DNA of 45,441 nucleotides from an uncultured Sediminibacterium sp. (GCA_937911175.1 CALDSE010000013.1:1-45441); one strand, 5' to 3'. Shown: positions 25,506-34,235, counted from the first letter of the stretch. Numbers and translations: made by a program. The notes: generated from the letters alone by a model not told the origin.

Positions 25506-26969
25506 TTATTTTTCTAATTCTTTAAATTGGTTGGCTAATACTTGCTTGTCATCAAAATCGTGCTTCACACCTTTAATATCTTGGTACTTCTCATGTCCCT
25601 TACCTGCTATTAAAATAATATCGCCCGATTTTGCAAAACTTACAGCTGCTTTAATGGCTTCTTTTCTATCCACAATATTGATATACTTTCTTTTGGCTGC
25701 ACTTGTCAAGCCCTCTTCCATATCCTTAATAATTTCATTCGGATCTTCCGATCTTGGATTGTCGCTAGTAAAAAATACTTTATTACTTAAATCACAAGCT
25801 ACCTGCGCCATAATAGGTCTTTTTGTTTTGTCTCTATCTCCTCCACAACCCACTACAGTAATCACTGTTTCATTCCCCTTTCTTAATTTAGCAATGGTAG
25901 TTAAGACATTCTCTAAGGCATCTGGTGTATGCGCGTAATCAATGATGCCAATAATTTTTTCTGTACTTACGATATAATCAAATCTTCCCTCTGCGCCTGT
26001 TAAAGCACTCAATACAGTTAATACTTCTGTATTTTTTTCACCTAGTTGAATAGCGATTCCATATACGGCTAATAAATTATAGGCGTTAAATGTGCCAATC
26101 AAACGGCAATGCACTTCAATATCATTCACAAGCATTACAAGTCCGCTTAATTGATTTTCTAAAATTTTCCCTTTATAAGTAGCAGGTGCGTGAATAGCGT
26201 AGGTTAATTTAGTGGCCTTGGTATCCGCAAGCATTATAGCCCCGTTTTTATCATCTACATTCGTTAAAGCAAAAGCAGTAGTAGGTAATTTATCAAAGAA
26301 AGTTTTTTTAGCTTCTATATAAGCTTCAAAAGTTTTATGATAATCTAAATGATCATGTGTGATATTAGTAAAAGCCCCTCCTACAAATTGTAATCCAGTA
26401 ATACGGTGCTGATGAATAGCATGGCTACTTACTTCCATAAATACATGGGTGCAGCCTGCCTCCACCATTTTATGCAATAATGCATTTAATTGAATAGCGT
26501 CGGGTGTAGTATGTGTAGCAGCAATTATTTCAGTACCAATATGGTTTTGCACTGTACTTATTAAGCCACAGGTATACCCTAATTCAGAAAATAATTTATA
26601 TAATAAGGTAGCTACTGTTGTTTTACCATTAGTACCTGTTACACCCACTAATTTTATACGTGTAGAAGGCTCATCATAAAATTGATGCGCCATAATAGCC
26701 ACTGCCTCTTGTGCATTTTCTACCATTATATAAGTAAGGCCGTCTACTAAACTTACAGGCTTATTTTCACAAACAATTACAGTAGCTCCTTTCTCAATGG
26801 CAGTAGGTATAAATGAATGGCCGTCTGCTTGTAAACCTTTAATTGCCACAAAGACTGCACCTTTAATGATTTTTCTTGAATCTATTTCTATAGTGGTGAC
26901 TTCTTGTTGGGTAGTACCTACTACCTCTCTTAAAGCCACACCAAATAATATAGATTGTAAAGATTTCAT
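25506..26969 (-). CDS. murE: UDP-MurNAc-tripeptide ligase, meso-diaminopimelate type
   Basis: MurE adds the third amino acid of the peptide stem. The 487-residue protein has the ATP loop [15 protein letters not shown], a Bacteroidota-typical [12 protein letters not shown] and [11 protein letters not shown] region, [14 protein letters not shown] and the DNPRSEDP motif. DNPR is the mark of enzymes that use meso-diaminopimelate, so the wall should be of the DAP type. The ATG overlaps the ftsI stop by one base (TAATG), a coupling arrangement. murF, which usually follows murE in Proteobacteria, is not present: mraY follows after five bases. Confidence 0.97.
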   Translation of the reverse strand: MKSLQSILFGVALREVVGTTQQEVTTIEIDSRKIIKGAVFVAIKGLQADGHSFIPTAIEKGATVIVCENKPVSLVDGLTYIMVENAQEAVAIMAHQFYDEPSTRIKLVGVTGTNGKTTVATLLYKLFSELGYTCGLISTVQNHIGTEIIAATHTTPDAIQLNALLHKMVEAGCTHVFMEVSSHAIHQHRITGLQFVGGAFTNITHDHLDYHKTFEAYIEAKKTFFDKLPTTAFALTNVDDKNGAIMLADTKATKLTYAIHAPATYKGKILENQLSGLVMLVNDIEVHCRLIGTFNAYNLLAVYGIAIQLGEKNTEVLTVLSALTGAEGRFDYIVSTEKIIGIIDYAHTPDALENVLTTIAKLRKGNETVITVVGCGGDRDKTKRPIMAQVACDLSNKVFFTSDNPRSEDPNEIIKDMEEGLTSAAKRKYINIVDRKEAIKAAVSFAKSGDIILIAGKGHEKYQDIKGVKHDFDDKQVLANQFKELEK

Positions 26970-29083
26970 TAATTTAAATCAATTTGAATTTGTTGTCCTT
27001 TAATAATAACTTCTCCTTGCGCAATACTTTGCTTCACTACTTTTCCTTTACCCACACATTTCACAAGTAATCCTTTCTTCTCACAAAGCCATAAAGCGTC
27101 TTGCAATTTCATTCCTGTCATATTGGGCATGGTAGTATCTGAAATTACTTGTGTAGCTGCTTTCAAATTTTTTCCTTTTCCTTCTAATTGTATCCAATTA
27201 GTAGAAGCCAATGAAGAGTCTTGATAAGGAATAGATAATTGTTTTGCTATGGTTTGCAATGATATTTTTGAAATACTATAATTAAATAAGGAACTATCTT
27301 TTACTGAAAAAACAGGTGCGATGTCTAATTTGTTTTGAATATAAGTTGAATACAATCTGTCAGCTATTTCTTTGAATACAGGACCTGCTACAGAAGCTCC
27401 ATAAAAACTAGCGGCATGTGGCTTGTTTTTTATAATGACAACAACTGTATACTGTGGGTTGTCTGCCGGGAAATAACCCGCAAAAGAAGATTGATATATT
27501 CCCTCACCATAACCCTTATTGCCATTCGCCACTAAGGCTGTACCCGTTTTACCTGCAACTTTATATAGGCTATTTTTAAATAAAGTCTTTCCCGTTCCGT
27601 TAATACAAACACCTTCTAAAGCAATGCGTAAGTCTCTAATAGTAGTTGGCTTGCATAATTGTGCATTGTATACTTTAGGAGAAATTGATTTAATAATTCT
27701 ACCTTCTTCTTGTATGGAATTAACAAGATATGGGCGCATCATTATGCCGTTATTTGCAATTGTATTATATAAGTTTAAAGTTTGTAGTGGCGTAATTTCG
27801 ATATTGTAACCAAAGGCCATCCAAGGTAGTGTGGTAGGACCCCATAATCTGCTGCCTGGTTTTACAAGCCTAGGTTGTCTTTCGCCCACTAAATCGAGGC
27901 CTGAAGTTGAATCTAATCTCAACTTTGTTAAATGTTTGAAATACTCATTCACATTATTACTATAATGCATCATCGCAATTTTTGCCATGCCCACATTTGA
28001 ACTTTCTTCAAAAGCTTCTAAAATGGAGGCGTCGAATTTTCCATGCTTTTCAGAATCATATACAGTTTGACCAGACACTTTCCAAACACCGCCTTCTAAA
28101 TTAACTCTTGAATTTAAATTCACTTTACCATCCTCTAAGGCCGATAATAAAGTAACCAATTTAAAAGTAGATCCAGGTTCTGTAGGTGTAATAGCATAAT
28201 TTAAATCTTCTGTATATTTACCTTCACCCACTTTTCCTAAATTAGCAATGGCTTTAATTTTTCCTGTCTTCACTTCCATTACAATGGCCACCCCTGTTTG
28301 TGCTTCATTTTTTACCATCATATTCATTAAAGCCTTCTCAGTCACTTCTTGTATGAATACATCAATGGTACTTACAATATCCTTACCTATTTCAGGGGCA
28401 ATTTCAAATTCACCTTCTTGTACTGGAACCGTTACACCGCCTGCAATAGCGCGTACTAGTTGACGGCCGTTGCGTCCGTTTAAAACAGTATCATAAGATT
28501 TTTCTAAACCTACTTTATTTTCATCTCTAGCAAGTCCAATAGTTCTATAGCCAATATTTTCATAAGGGTTTAAACGAATATTTTTTTCCTCTGCAATCAT
28601 TCCACTCTTATACCTGCCTAATTTAAATAAGGGGAATTTTACCAATTGTAAGTATTCTCTATAAGAGATTTTCTTTCTTAATTCATAATTTCCTACACTC
28701 GCTTCATAAGCATTCGTTAGTTCCTCTTTATACTTTTCTGCCGACTTATCTTTAAATAAAGCAGCTAAACTCAAACTTAATGAATCGATATGGGTTCTAA
28801 AAAGTAGGCCGCTTTTTTCGTGCAAAGGACTAACTCTAAAATCGATATAAATATCAAACTGAGGAATATTGGTACTGAGCATTTGGCCATCTTCGCTATA
28901 GATAGTACCTCTTGCTGCAGGAATTTCAATAATTCTTTGATGCAAACTATCGCTTAAGCTTCTCCAGTATTTTCCTTGCACTTGTTGAATATAAAAGGCC
29001 TTGCCTATAATAAGAATACATACTAGTACAATAAGTATGAAACTTAAATATACCCTCCATAATATGTCGCGTTTTACGTCCAT
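26969..29083 (-). CDS. ftsI: Septal peptidoglycan transpeptidase FtsI (PBP3) with PASTA domain
   Basis: FtsI cross-links septal peptidoglycan in complex with FtsW. The 704-residue class B penicillin-binding protein has one N-terminal membrane helix (about 9-28), the dimerisation/pedestal domain starting at PAARGTIYSEDG, and a transpeptidase domain with the catalytic SxxK motif STFK (305-308), SSN (361-363) and GKTGTA. One PASTA domain ends the protein (about 645-704, starting MPNMTGMKLQDALWLC). PASTA-bearing FtsI is usual in this phylum, whereas E. coli PBP3 (588) lacks it. The gene is two bases from ftsL and overlaps murE by one. Confidence 0.96.
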   Translation of the reverse strand: MDVKRDILWRVYLSFILIVLVCILIIGKAFYIQQVQGKYWRSLSDSLHQRIIEIPAARGTIYSEDGQMLSTNIPQFDIYIDFRVSPLHEKSGLLFRTHIDSLSLSLAALFKDKSAEKYKEELTNAYEASVGNYELRKKISYREYLQLVKFPLFKLGRYKSGMIAEEKNIRLNPYENIGYRTIGLARDENKVGLEKSYDTVLNGRNGRQLVRAIAGGVTVPVQEGEFEIAPEIGKDIVSTIDVFIQEVTEKALMNMMVKNEAQTGVAIVMEVKTGKIKAIANLGKVGEGKYTEDLNYAITPTEPGSTFKLVTLLSALEDGKVNLNSRVNLEGGVWKVSGQTVYDSEKHGKFDASILEAFEESSNVGMAKIAMMHYSNNVNEYFKHLTKLRLDSTSGLDLVGERQPRLVKPGSRLWGPTTLPWMAFGYNIEITPLQTLNLYNTIANNGIMMRPYLVNSIQEEGRIIKSISPKVYNAQLCKPTTIRDLRIALEGVCINGTGKTLFKNSLYKVAGKTGTALVANGNKGYGEGIYQSSFAGYFPADNPQYTVVVIIKNKPHAASFYGASVAGPVFKEIADRLYSTYIQNKLDIAPVFSVKDSSLFNYSISKISLQTIAKQLSIPYQDSSLASTNWIQLEGKGKNLKAATQVISDTTMPNMTGMKLQDALWLCEKKGLLVKCVGKGKVVKQSIAQGEVIIKGQQIQIDLN

Positions 29084-29085
29084 AC

Positions 29086-29430
29086 TTAATTTTTGGTGGG
29101 TGTTTTAATTTTATTTTCTATAGCAAGTCTGATAGGCATTTCTTTAGAAACGACTAAACCATATGGCTCCATAGCAGTTTGCACTTCAATGGCACGACTG
29201 CGACGCATTAATTCAGACTTAATGGTCTTGTATTCAAACTGAAGTACTTTTAATTCTCTTTGTGTAGTGTTAATTCGACGAATGGTTTTGTCGGTAAGAT
29301 GCCCATTCGCTATGTAGAGGATAGCGATGAATGCTAGGAACAAAAAGAAACTAATGTTCATAACAATCCACTGATAATTAAGAATACTTTTAAGGGTATT
29401 CTTAGGGGCTGGGTTAATGGGTACGGACAT
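29086..29430 (-). CDS. ftsL: FtsL-like cell division protein
   Basis: A 114-residue bitopic protein: a short cytoplasmic start, one transmembrane helix (about residues 24-42, VMNISFFLFLAFIAILYIA), then a coiled-coil segment (KTIRRINTTQRELKVLQFEYKT, too long to give whole) and a short tail. This is the form of FtsL, which links FtsQ/B with FtsW-FtsI in the periplasm. Sequence conservation of FtsL is low, so the call rests mostly on topology and on the position between rsmH and ftsI. I chose ATG 29430 (MSVPINP), four bases after the rsmH stop; a GTG at 29454 would overlap rsmH. Confidence 0.85.
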   Translation of the reverse strand: MSVPINPAPKNTLKSILNYQWIVMNISFFLFLAFIAILYIANGHLTDKTIRRINTTQRELKVLQFEYKTIKSELMRRSRAIEVQTAMEPYGLVVSKEMPIRLAIENKIKTPTKN

Positions 29431-29434
29431 ACTA

Positions 29435-30379
29435 TTATACTCTTTCGGCAGCACGCATTTTTGCGCTTCTGCTTCGATTGTTTTCTTTCATCTCTTTTTC
29501 AGAAGCCACTACAGGTTTTTTTGTAATGATCTTCCAAAAAACTTCCTTTTCTACGGATAAAAAAGGATGGGCATCTTCAGCTTCTTCTTGCGATACTCGA
29601 AAAGCATTTTTTACAAAACGATCTTCGATGGAATGGAAAGTGATAATGACCGCGCGACCTCCTGGCTTTACTACTAAAGGAAGCTGCTTTAAAAATTCTT
29701 TTAAGGCTTCCATTTCCTCATTCACTTCTATTCTTATGGCTTGAAAAACTTGTGCCCAATATTTATTAGGATTTCCTTTGACTACAGGTGCGATAAATGT
29801 TTTAAAATCTTGAACCGTATTTATTTTAACATGTTTACGCTGTGTGGCAATATGCTTGGCTAAAGTTTTAGAGTTCGTTACCTCGCCATATTGCTCAAAC
29901 ATTTTATGTAATGCTGCTTCTGCATAAGTGTCAATAATTTGAGCAGCTGTTTGGCTTTGACGTTGATCCATGCGCATATCAAAAGGGCCATCGTGTCTGG
30001 TTGAAAAGCCTCTTGTACCTTCATCAAACTGATGACTACTTACACCTAAGTCGGCAAGTATACCATCTACTTGATCGATTTTGTTTAAACGCAGAAAACG
30101 TTGTAGATACTTGAAATTTTCTGGAATAAAAACAAGACGATTGTCTTTTGGTAAATTTTGTTGCGCATCGGCATCTTGATCAAAGGCAATAAGTCGTCCT
30201 TCAGGGCCAAGCATAGATAAGATACCCTTACTATGACCCCCACCACCAAATGTGGCATCTACATAAACACCATTCGGTTTTATGTTTAGATGAGACAAGC
30301 ATTCTTGAAATAATACTGGAATATGATAAGAAGAAGCAAAAGCTTTAGATGCGTTGGAATCAATGGTTTGATTTTGCAT
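29435..30379 (-). CDS. rsmH: 16S rRNA (cytosine(1402)-N(4))-methyltransferase
   Basis: RsmH (MraW) methylates N4 of C1402 in 16S rRNA, tuning start-codon choice in the P site. The 314-residue protein has the SAM-binding motif YVDATFGGGGHSKGIL (residues 39-54), DGILADLGVSSHQFDEG, the family signature RGFSTRHDGPFDMRMD, and FQAIRIEVNEE with ITFHSIEDRFVK near the C-terminus. The length is normal (E. coli 313). It is the second gene of the cluster, nine bases after mraZ, as in most bacteria. Confidence 0.98.
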   Translation of the reverse strand: MQNQTIDSNASKAFASSYHIPVLFQECLSHLNIKPNGVYVDATFGGGGHSKGILSMLGPEGRLIAFDQDADAQQNLPKDNRLVFIPENFKYLQRFLRLNKIDQVDGILADLGVSSHQFDEGTRGFSTRHDGPFDMRMDQRQSQTAAQIIDTYAEAALHKMFEQYGEVTNSKTLAKHIATQRKHVKINTVQDFKTFIAPVVKGNPNKYWAQVFQAIRIEVNEEMEALKEFLKQLPLVVKPGGRAVIITFHSIEDRFVKNAFRVSQEEAEDAHPFLSVEKEVFWKIITKKPVVASEKEMKENNRSRSAKMRAAERV

Positions 30380-30388
30380 CTGTTTTAC

Positions 30389-30847
30389 TTAATCTTGATT
30401 TTTAATTCCTGCCATTACTTCCTGCGCCAAATTACTAAATGCATCTGCAGAGAAATCCTCAAAGAGCTGTTTGTACTTACTTGCATCCCAAATTTCAAAA
30501 CGATCTAAAGCAGCTGCTAAAACAATCTCTTTACCTGGTAAAGCAAATTCACGCAAAGTGGGTGGCAATAAAATTCTTCCTGCTGCATCCAATTCTACTT
30601 CGGTGGCTCCTCCAAGAAATTGACGTCTGAACTGACGTACTTTTGGATCGAAATCGTTCAACTGGCTAATTCGATCTAATATACTCTGCCAGCTTTTCAA
30701 CGGATAAAGTGTCAAGCACTTCTCAAAGCCTCTACTTACAATAAAGCGATTCTCCCCTTCAACTAGCTGTTTTTTAAGACTGCCAGGTAAATGGAAACGC
30801 CCTTTTGCGTCGATAGTTGATTGATATTCTCCGTGAAAGCCTGTCAT
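30389..30847 (-). CDS. mraZ: Transcriptional regulator MraZ
   Basis: MraZ is a ring-forming DNA-binding protein that regulates its own dcw operon. The 152-residue protein has two SpoVT/AbrB-like halves, each with a DxxxR motif: DAKGRFHLP (near residues 14-22) and DAAGRILLP (near 94-102), the normal family layout. It is the first gene of the cluster, which runs leftward to ftsZ. Four repeats at 10-base spacing lie 24-63 bases upstream of its start and are the expected binding site, implying autoregulation of the whole cluster. Confidence 0.97.
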   Translation of the reverse strand: MTGFHGEYQSTIDAKGRFHLPGSLKKQLVEGENRFIVSRGFEKCLTLYPLKSWQSILDRISQLNDFDPKVRQFRRQFLGGATEVELDAAGRILLPPTLREFALPGKEIVLAAALDRFEIWDASKYKQLFEDFSADAFSNLAQEVMAGIKNQD

Positions 30848-30870
30848 TGTTAATAATTAGAGTGATTTTT

Positions 30871-30910
30871 ACCACTTGTTCACACAAATTAACACAATTT
30901 CCCACTTTCA
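30871..30910 (-). promoter_or_regulatory. MraZ-box operator: four GTG repeats at 10-bp spacing
   Basis: On the minus strand the repeats read AAGTGGGAAA, TTGTGTTAAT, TTGTGTGAAC and AAGTGGTAAA. The GTG core recurs at exactly 10 bases (complement CAC at 30873, 30883, 30893, 30903). Known MraZ boxes are direct repeats of TGGG or GTGGG with 10-base period near the mraZ promoter, so this is a strong operator candidate. Confidence 0.8.
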
Positions 30911-30942
30911 AAGGCTAAAATAGGGGTTCTAGTTTTCCACAA
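30909..30942 (-). promoter_or_regulatory. Possible mraZ (dcw) promoter
   Basis: On the minus strand TTG (30940-30942), 22 bases, TAGCCTTTG (30909-30917), a -7 box with one extra base. If used, transcription would begin inside the MraZ repeats, the arrangement expected for repression by MraZ. The TTG also touches a DnaA-box-like sequence. Confidence 0.35.
30933..30941 (+). promoter_or_regulatory. DnaA-box-like 9-mer
   Basis: TTTTCCACA fits the general DnaA box TTWTNCACA. It pairs as an inverted repeat with TGTGGAAAA at 31026-31034. A single 9-mer of this kind can occur by chance; the symmetric pair in one short divergent spacer is more notable. Confidence 0.4.
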
Positions 30943-31025
30943 GAAATAAACCAAGCTGAAAATCAACGCAGTAGGGCGTTTCAGAACAGTTTTGACAGAA
31001 TTCAAGATTTAGGAATGTGCAAACC

Positions 31026-31034
31026 TGTGGAAAA
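31026..31034 (-). promoter_or_regulatory. DnaA-box-like 9-mer, opposite orientation
   Basis: TTTTCCACA on the minus strand, a second match to TTWTNCACA. The flanks extend the symmetry with the 30917-30941 copy: AAAATAGGGG there and CCCTATTTTTT (31035-31045) here. Confidence 0.4.
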
Positions 31035-31088
31035 CCCTATTTTTTATGTGAAAAAGGGGTGAATTCAAGTGAAAATCAAGGCAATATG

Positions 31089-31096
31089 TACCTTTG
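31089..31096 (+). promoter_or_regulatory. Predicted queA -7 element, leaderless spacing
   Basis: TACCTTTG is an exact -7 match, then GGCC and ATG 31101. No clear TTTG lies at the -33 position (ATTC at 31063-31066 is the nearest). It argues for the start at 31101, since an upstream ATG at 31086 would place the box inside the gene. Confidence 0.5.
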
Positions 31097-31100
31097 GGCC

Positions 31101-32504
31101 ATGAAGCCTTCTATTAAGCTCCCCATTGAGGATTTTGACTATCATTTACCAGACCAAAGTATTGCCTATACGCCTGCAAGCAATAGATCTGATAGCAAGC
31201 TTTTAGTATGGAACAAAGAGATCATTGCAGAAAGTACTTATAATCATATTGCCAAGTTCATCCCTGAAAAGGCGGCGCTGTATTTTAATAATAGTAAAGT
31301 AATTGCTGCAAGAATTCATTTTCAAAAAGCAAATAATTCTACGATTGAAATTTTCTGTTTAGAACCTAGCAATAATTATCAACCTATCTCTATGGCTATG
31401 CAGGCTAGTCAAAAAGTAGAATGGATATGTTTAGTAGGTGGTGCTAAAAAATGGAAAGAAGATTATTTAGAAAAAGAATTTGAACTTATTACGCCATCAA
31501 ATAACGGAGAAAATACAGGAGGAAATAAAGTTGAAAATAAACCAACCAAGAACACGAATAACAGTATCACTATTAAAGTGCGTGCTAAAAAAATAAAATC
31601 AATTGACGGTAAGTTTTTAATTGAATTTTCTTGGGACAATGAGACCATAAGCTTCTCTGAAATTATTGAGCATATAGGAAGTATTCCCCTACCTCCCTAT
31701 ATTCAACGCGCTACCACCGAAGAGGATAAAGATAGATACCAAACAACTTATGCAAAGCAAGAAGGTTCAGTAGCAGCACCGACAGCAGGCCTTCATTTTA
31801 ATGCTACTATATTTGAATCGCTTGCCCAAAAAAATTGTAGCACTGATTTTATTAGTTTACATGTGGGTGCCGGTACATTTATGCCTGTTAAAACAGTGCA
31901 TATTACAGACCATGAAATGCATGCAGAGGTTTTTGAAATTACCACGGCTACCCTAACTCATTTAATAGAAATTGCAAACCAAAAAGAATTAAACCCTTCC
32001 AATTATACGCCAGTGATTGCAGTAGGCACTACTACCTTGCGAACAATAGAAAGTTTGTATTGGTTAGGTGTAAAATTAATAAATAACGAAAAGCTACAAG
32101 AAAATAAGGACCTACACTTAATGCAGTGGGATGCCTATGCGTCTAACCCTACCTCTGAAAATGAATCTAATAGTGGTACTTCCAATAATACCAAAGATGA
32201 TACTACCATTGATAACAATAACAGTATAACTGTGAAAAATGCATTAAGTACATTATTAACTTGGATGCAATCGCATCAAATGAACCAGCTTATTACAAGT
32301 ACTCAATTAATGATTGTACCTGGATATACCTTTAAAATTGCAAATGGCTTGGTGACTAATTTTCACCAACCAAAATCGACCTTACTTTTAATTATTGCAG
32401 CTATTACTGGAGATGAATGGAAAAGCATATACCAACATGCTATTGATAACCAATACCGCTTTTTAAGTTACGGAGATGGTTGCTTTTTTACGATTAACGA
32501 ATAA
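31101..32504 (+). CDS. queA: S-adenosylmethionine:tRNA ribosyltransferase-isomerase
   Basis: QueA transfers and rearranges the ribosyl part of SAM onto 7-aminomethyl-7-deazaguanine in tRNA to give epoxyqueuosine. Family motifs are present: FDYHLPDQSIAYTP at the start, ALYFNNSKVIAARI, the core APTAGLHF, HVGAGTFMPV, HEMHAE, VGTTTLRTIES and TNFHQPKSTLLLI near the end. The 467-residue protein is over 100 residues longer than E. coli QueA (356). Part of the excess is two Asn/Thr/Ser-rich insertions (residues 132-154 and 349-374), both ending in a NNSIT(I/V)K sequence. I chose ATG 31101 (MKPSIKLPIEDF); ATG 31086 would add five residues. Confidence 0.95.
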   Translation: MKPSIKLPIEDFDYHLPDQSIAYTPASNRSDSKLLVWNKEIIAESTYNHIAKFIPEKAALYFNNSKVIAARIHFQKANNSTIEIFCLEPSNNYQPISMAMQASQKVEWICLVGGAKKWKEDYLEKEFELITPSNNGENTGGNKVENKPTKNTNNSITIKVRAKKIKSIDGKFLIEFSWDNETISFSEIIEHIGSIPLPPYIQRATTEEDKDRYQTTYAKQEGSVAAPTAGLHFNATIFESLAQKNCSTDFISLHVGAGTFMPVKTVHITDHEMHAEVFEITTATLTHLIEIANQKELNPSNYTPVIAVGTTTLRTIESLYWLGVKLINNEKLQENKDLHLMQWDAYASNPTSENESNSGTSNNTKDDTTIDNNNSITVKNALSTLLTWMQSHQMNQLITSTQLMIVPGYTFKIANGLVTNFHQPKSTLLLIIAAITGDEWKSIYQHAIDNQYRFLSYGDGCFFTINE

Positions 32505-32514
32505 GATTAATCTA

Positions 32515-33825
32515 TTAATTAGGAAGTATAATTTCAATAGACGTGCCTACACCTATTTCGCTATGCACTGTAATTTGACCTTTATGTGTATCTATAACCC
32601 ATTTCACATAACTCATTCCTAAACCATATCCTTTTACATCATGCACATTACCAGAGTGCGCTCTGTAAAATTTTTCGAAAATATGTTTTCTTGCATTGGC
32701 ATCCATTCCAATGCCTTTGTCAATAATACGAATACAGGTTTTATTATGCAAGGTCTTTGTTTGTATGGTAATATCTATGTCATTTTTGGAATACTTAATG
32801 GCATTGTCAATTAAATTAGAGAGTACATGCAGTAAATGTTCTTCATCTACCTTAATGATGGAAGGATTGGCCTCTAAAATAGTTTGTACATTAGAGGGCT
32901 TGCCTTCTAATTGTAATTTGAAACTATCTACCACCCCCATTATTAAATCATGTAAATCTACTTCTTGCTTATTCAGTTCATTTTCCTTTTGATCCAATTG
33001 AGCTGCTTGCAAAATAGTTTCTACATGCTTATTCATTCTTATATTTTCTTCCTTAATTATACTACTGAAATAATCTACCGACTTAGGATCGGTATTTACC
33101 TTAGTACTCTTCAAAGCATCTACCGCCAAAGAGATAGTAGCTAGTGGCGTTTTGAGCTCATGGGTCATATTATTAATAAAGTCTTTTTTTATTTCCACTA
33201 ATTTTCGCTGTGTCATAAGTGATCGAATGGTAATAAAGAAAGCAGCTAGCACCACAATAATAAATAGCACCACCCCTACAATTACCCATAATAAAGAGCG
33301 TAATAAATAATAGCGAATATTGGGCGCTACAATAATAATGGTTTCAAAGGGGCCCGTAGGTTCCATAATATCAGCAGGTATTACCGTAATTCTTGCTTGA
33401 AGCGTATTCATTTCATCTGAAAAAACATCTTCAAATTTCTTACTCTTCATTTCGATATTACCTTTTTTATCGGCAATAGCAAATTCAAAAGGCAAGTCAC
33501 TTAATCCATACTTTTCTAAAGCTAATTGTATCTTTTTTTGCATTTCCTTATAGTTGTATATGTCGGAAATGGTGGTTTCTTCAAAGTTGTGTAAATGATA
33601 ATCGTCATTTAATCCCAAACTCTTTTTAGGCAAACGAAATGACAAACCACTATTCATTTTTTTACTTACATCATTCGATACTAATACACCTGCTTGATTA
33701 AGTTTATCTGATAACTGATTTTTTTGTAAAAACATCAGGCCCTGCAACCAAGATATTTGAATAAATAGAATACCCAAAATAGACAGTGCTATTAAAACAA
33801 AAATGACAGGAAAAGTTTTTTTCAT
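32515..33825 (-). CDS. Membrane sensor histidine kinase
   Basis: A 436-residue two-transmembrane histidine kinase: helix 1 at about residues 6-28, a periplasmic sensor region of about 140 residues, helix 2 at about 174-200. No HAMP domain is evident. HisKA follows with His222 in FINNMTHELKTPLATI, then the ATPase domain with the N box SNLIDNAIKYS (336-346), G1 DKGIGMD and G2 GYGLGMSYVK. It should phosphorylate a response regulator, but none is adjacent. It converges on queA (10 bases between stops) and begins after the atpC terminator, so it is transcribed alone. The signal sensed is not readable. Confidence 0.93.
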   Translation of the reverse strand: MKKTFPVIFVLIALSILGILFIQISWLQGLMFLQKNQLSDKLNQAGVLVSNDVSKKMNSGLSFRLPKKSLGLNDDYHLHNFEETTISDIYNYKEMQKKIQLALEKYGLSDLPFEFAIADKKGNIEMKSKKFEDVFSDEMNTLQARITVIPADIMEPTGPFETIIIVAPNIRYYLLRSLLWVIVGVVLFIIVVLAAFFITIRSLMTQRKLVEIKKDFINNMTHELKTPLATISLAVDALKSTKVNTDPKSVDYFSSIIKEENIRMNKHVETILQAAQLDQKENELNKQEVDLHDLIMGVVDSFKLQLEGKPSNVQTILEANPSIIKVDEEHLLHVLSNLIDNAIKYSKNDIDITIQTKTLHNKTCIRIIDKGIGMDANARKHIFEKFYRAHSGNVHDVKGYGLGMSYVKWVIDTHKGQITVHSEIGVGTSIEIILPN

Positions 33826-33864
33826 AAGTTCAAGTTCGGTACCGCCCCTAAGGCTATGTGAATA

Positions 33865-33898
33865 TAAAAAAAATCCCGGCTACCATGGGCAACCGGGA
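33865..33898 (-). terminator. Rho-independent terminator after atpC
   Basis: On the minus strand TCCCGG (33893-33898) and CCGGGA (33874-33879) form the stem with a 13-base loop that can pair further, followed by eight T within 33866-33873. It closes the atpD-atpC transcript. Confidence 0.9.
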
Positions 33899-33945
33899 CA
33901 ACTATTTAAAAACATCCAAAAAAATTAGGACGCTATTAACTCTTT

Positions 33946-34191
33946 TTATAAAACGCCTTCTACTAAAACGGTAGCTTGATTATTAATCACCTCTACAAAA
34001 CCGCCTTGAATAGCATAGGTTTCTGAAGCTTCTCCTTTTTTCAAGACCTTCACTTGTCCTACTCCTAAAGCACTTACCAAGGGGGCATGTTTATCTAATA
34101 CTTCAAATAACCCATCAATACCAGGCAATTGAACGCCTTGTACTTCTCCGCTATAAAGCTTTTTCTCGGGAGTCAAAATTTCTAATAACAT
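33946..34191 (-). CDS. atpC: F1-ATP synthase epsilon subunit, short form
   Basis: Epsilon is part of the central stalk of F1 and couples gamma rotation to catalysis. The 81-residue protein covers only the N-terminal beta-sandwich: LLEILTPEKKLYSGEV at the start, GIDGLFEVLDKHAPLVSAL, and AIQGGFVEVINNQATVL at the end. E. coli epsilon has 138 residues, so the C-terminal helical hairpin that can inhibit ATP hydrolysis is missing. The gene ends properly and is followed by a terminator, so this is not an assembly truncation. Short epsilon forms are, from memory, common in Bacteroidota. It follows atpD by 44 bases. Confidence 0.95.
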   Translation of the reverse strand: MLLEILTPEKKLYSGEVQGVQLPGIDGLFEVLDKHAPLVSALGVGQVKVLKKGEASETYAIQGGFVEVINNQATVLVEGVL

Positions 34192-34196
34192 GCGTA

Positions 34197-34235
34197 CAGT
34201 TTAAAATAATCTTTTAAAGTAATCGTTTAAAGTAA

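Noticed and set aside
31017-31100. N-terminal extension of QueA from GTG 31017
   Set aside because: QueA homology begins at the ATG at 31101, and the upstream part would read through a DnaA-like box and the -7 promoter element.
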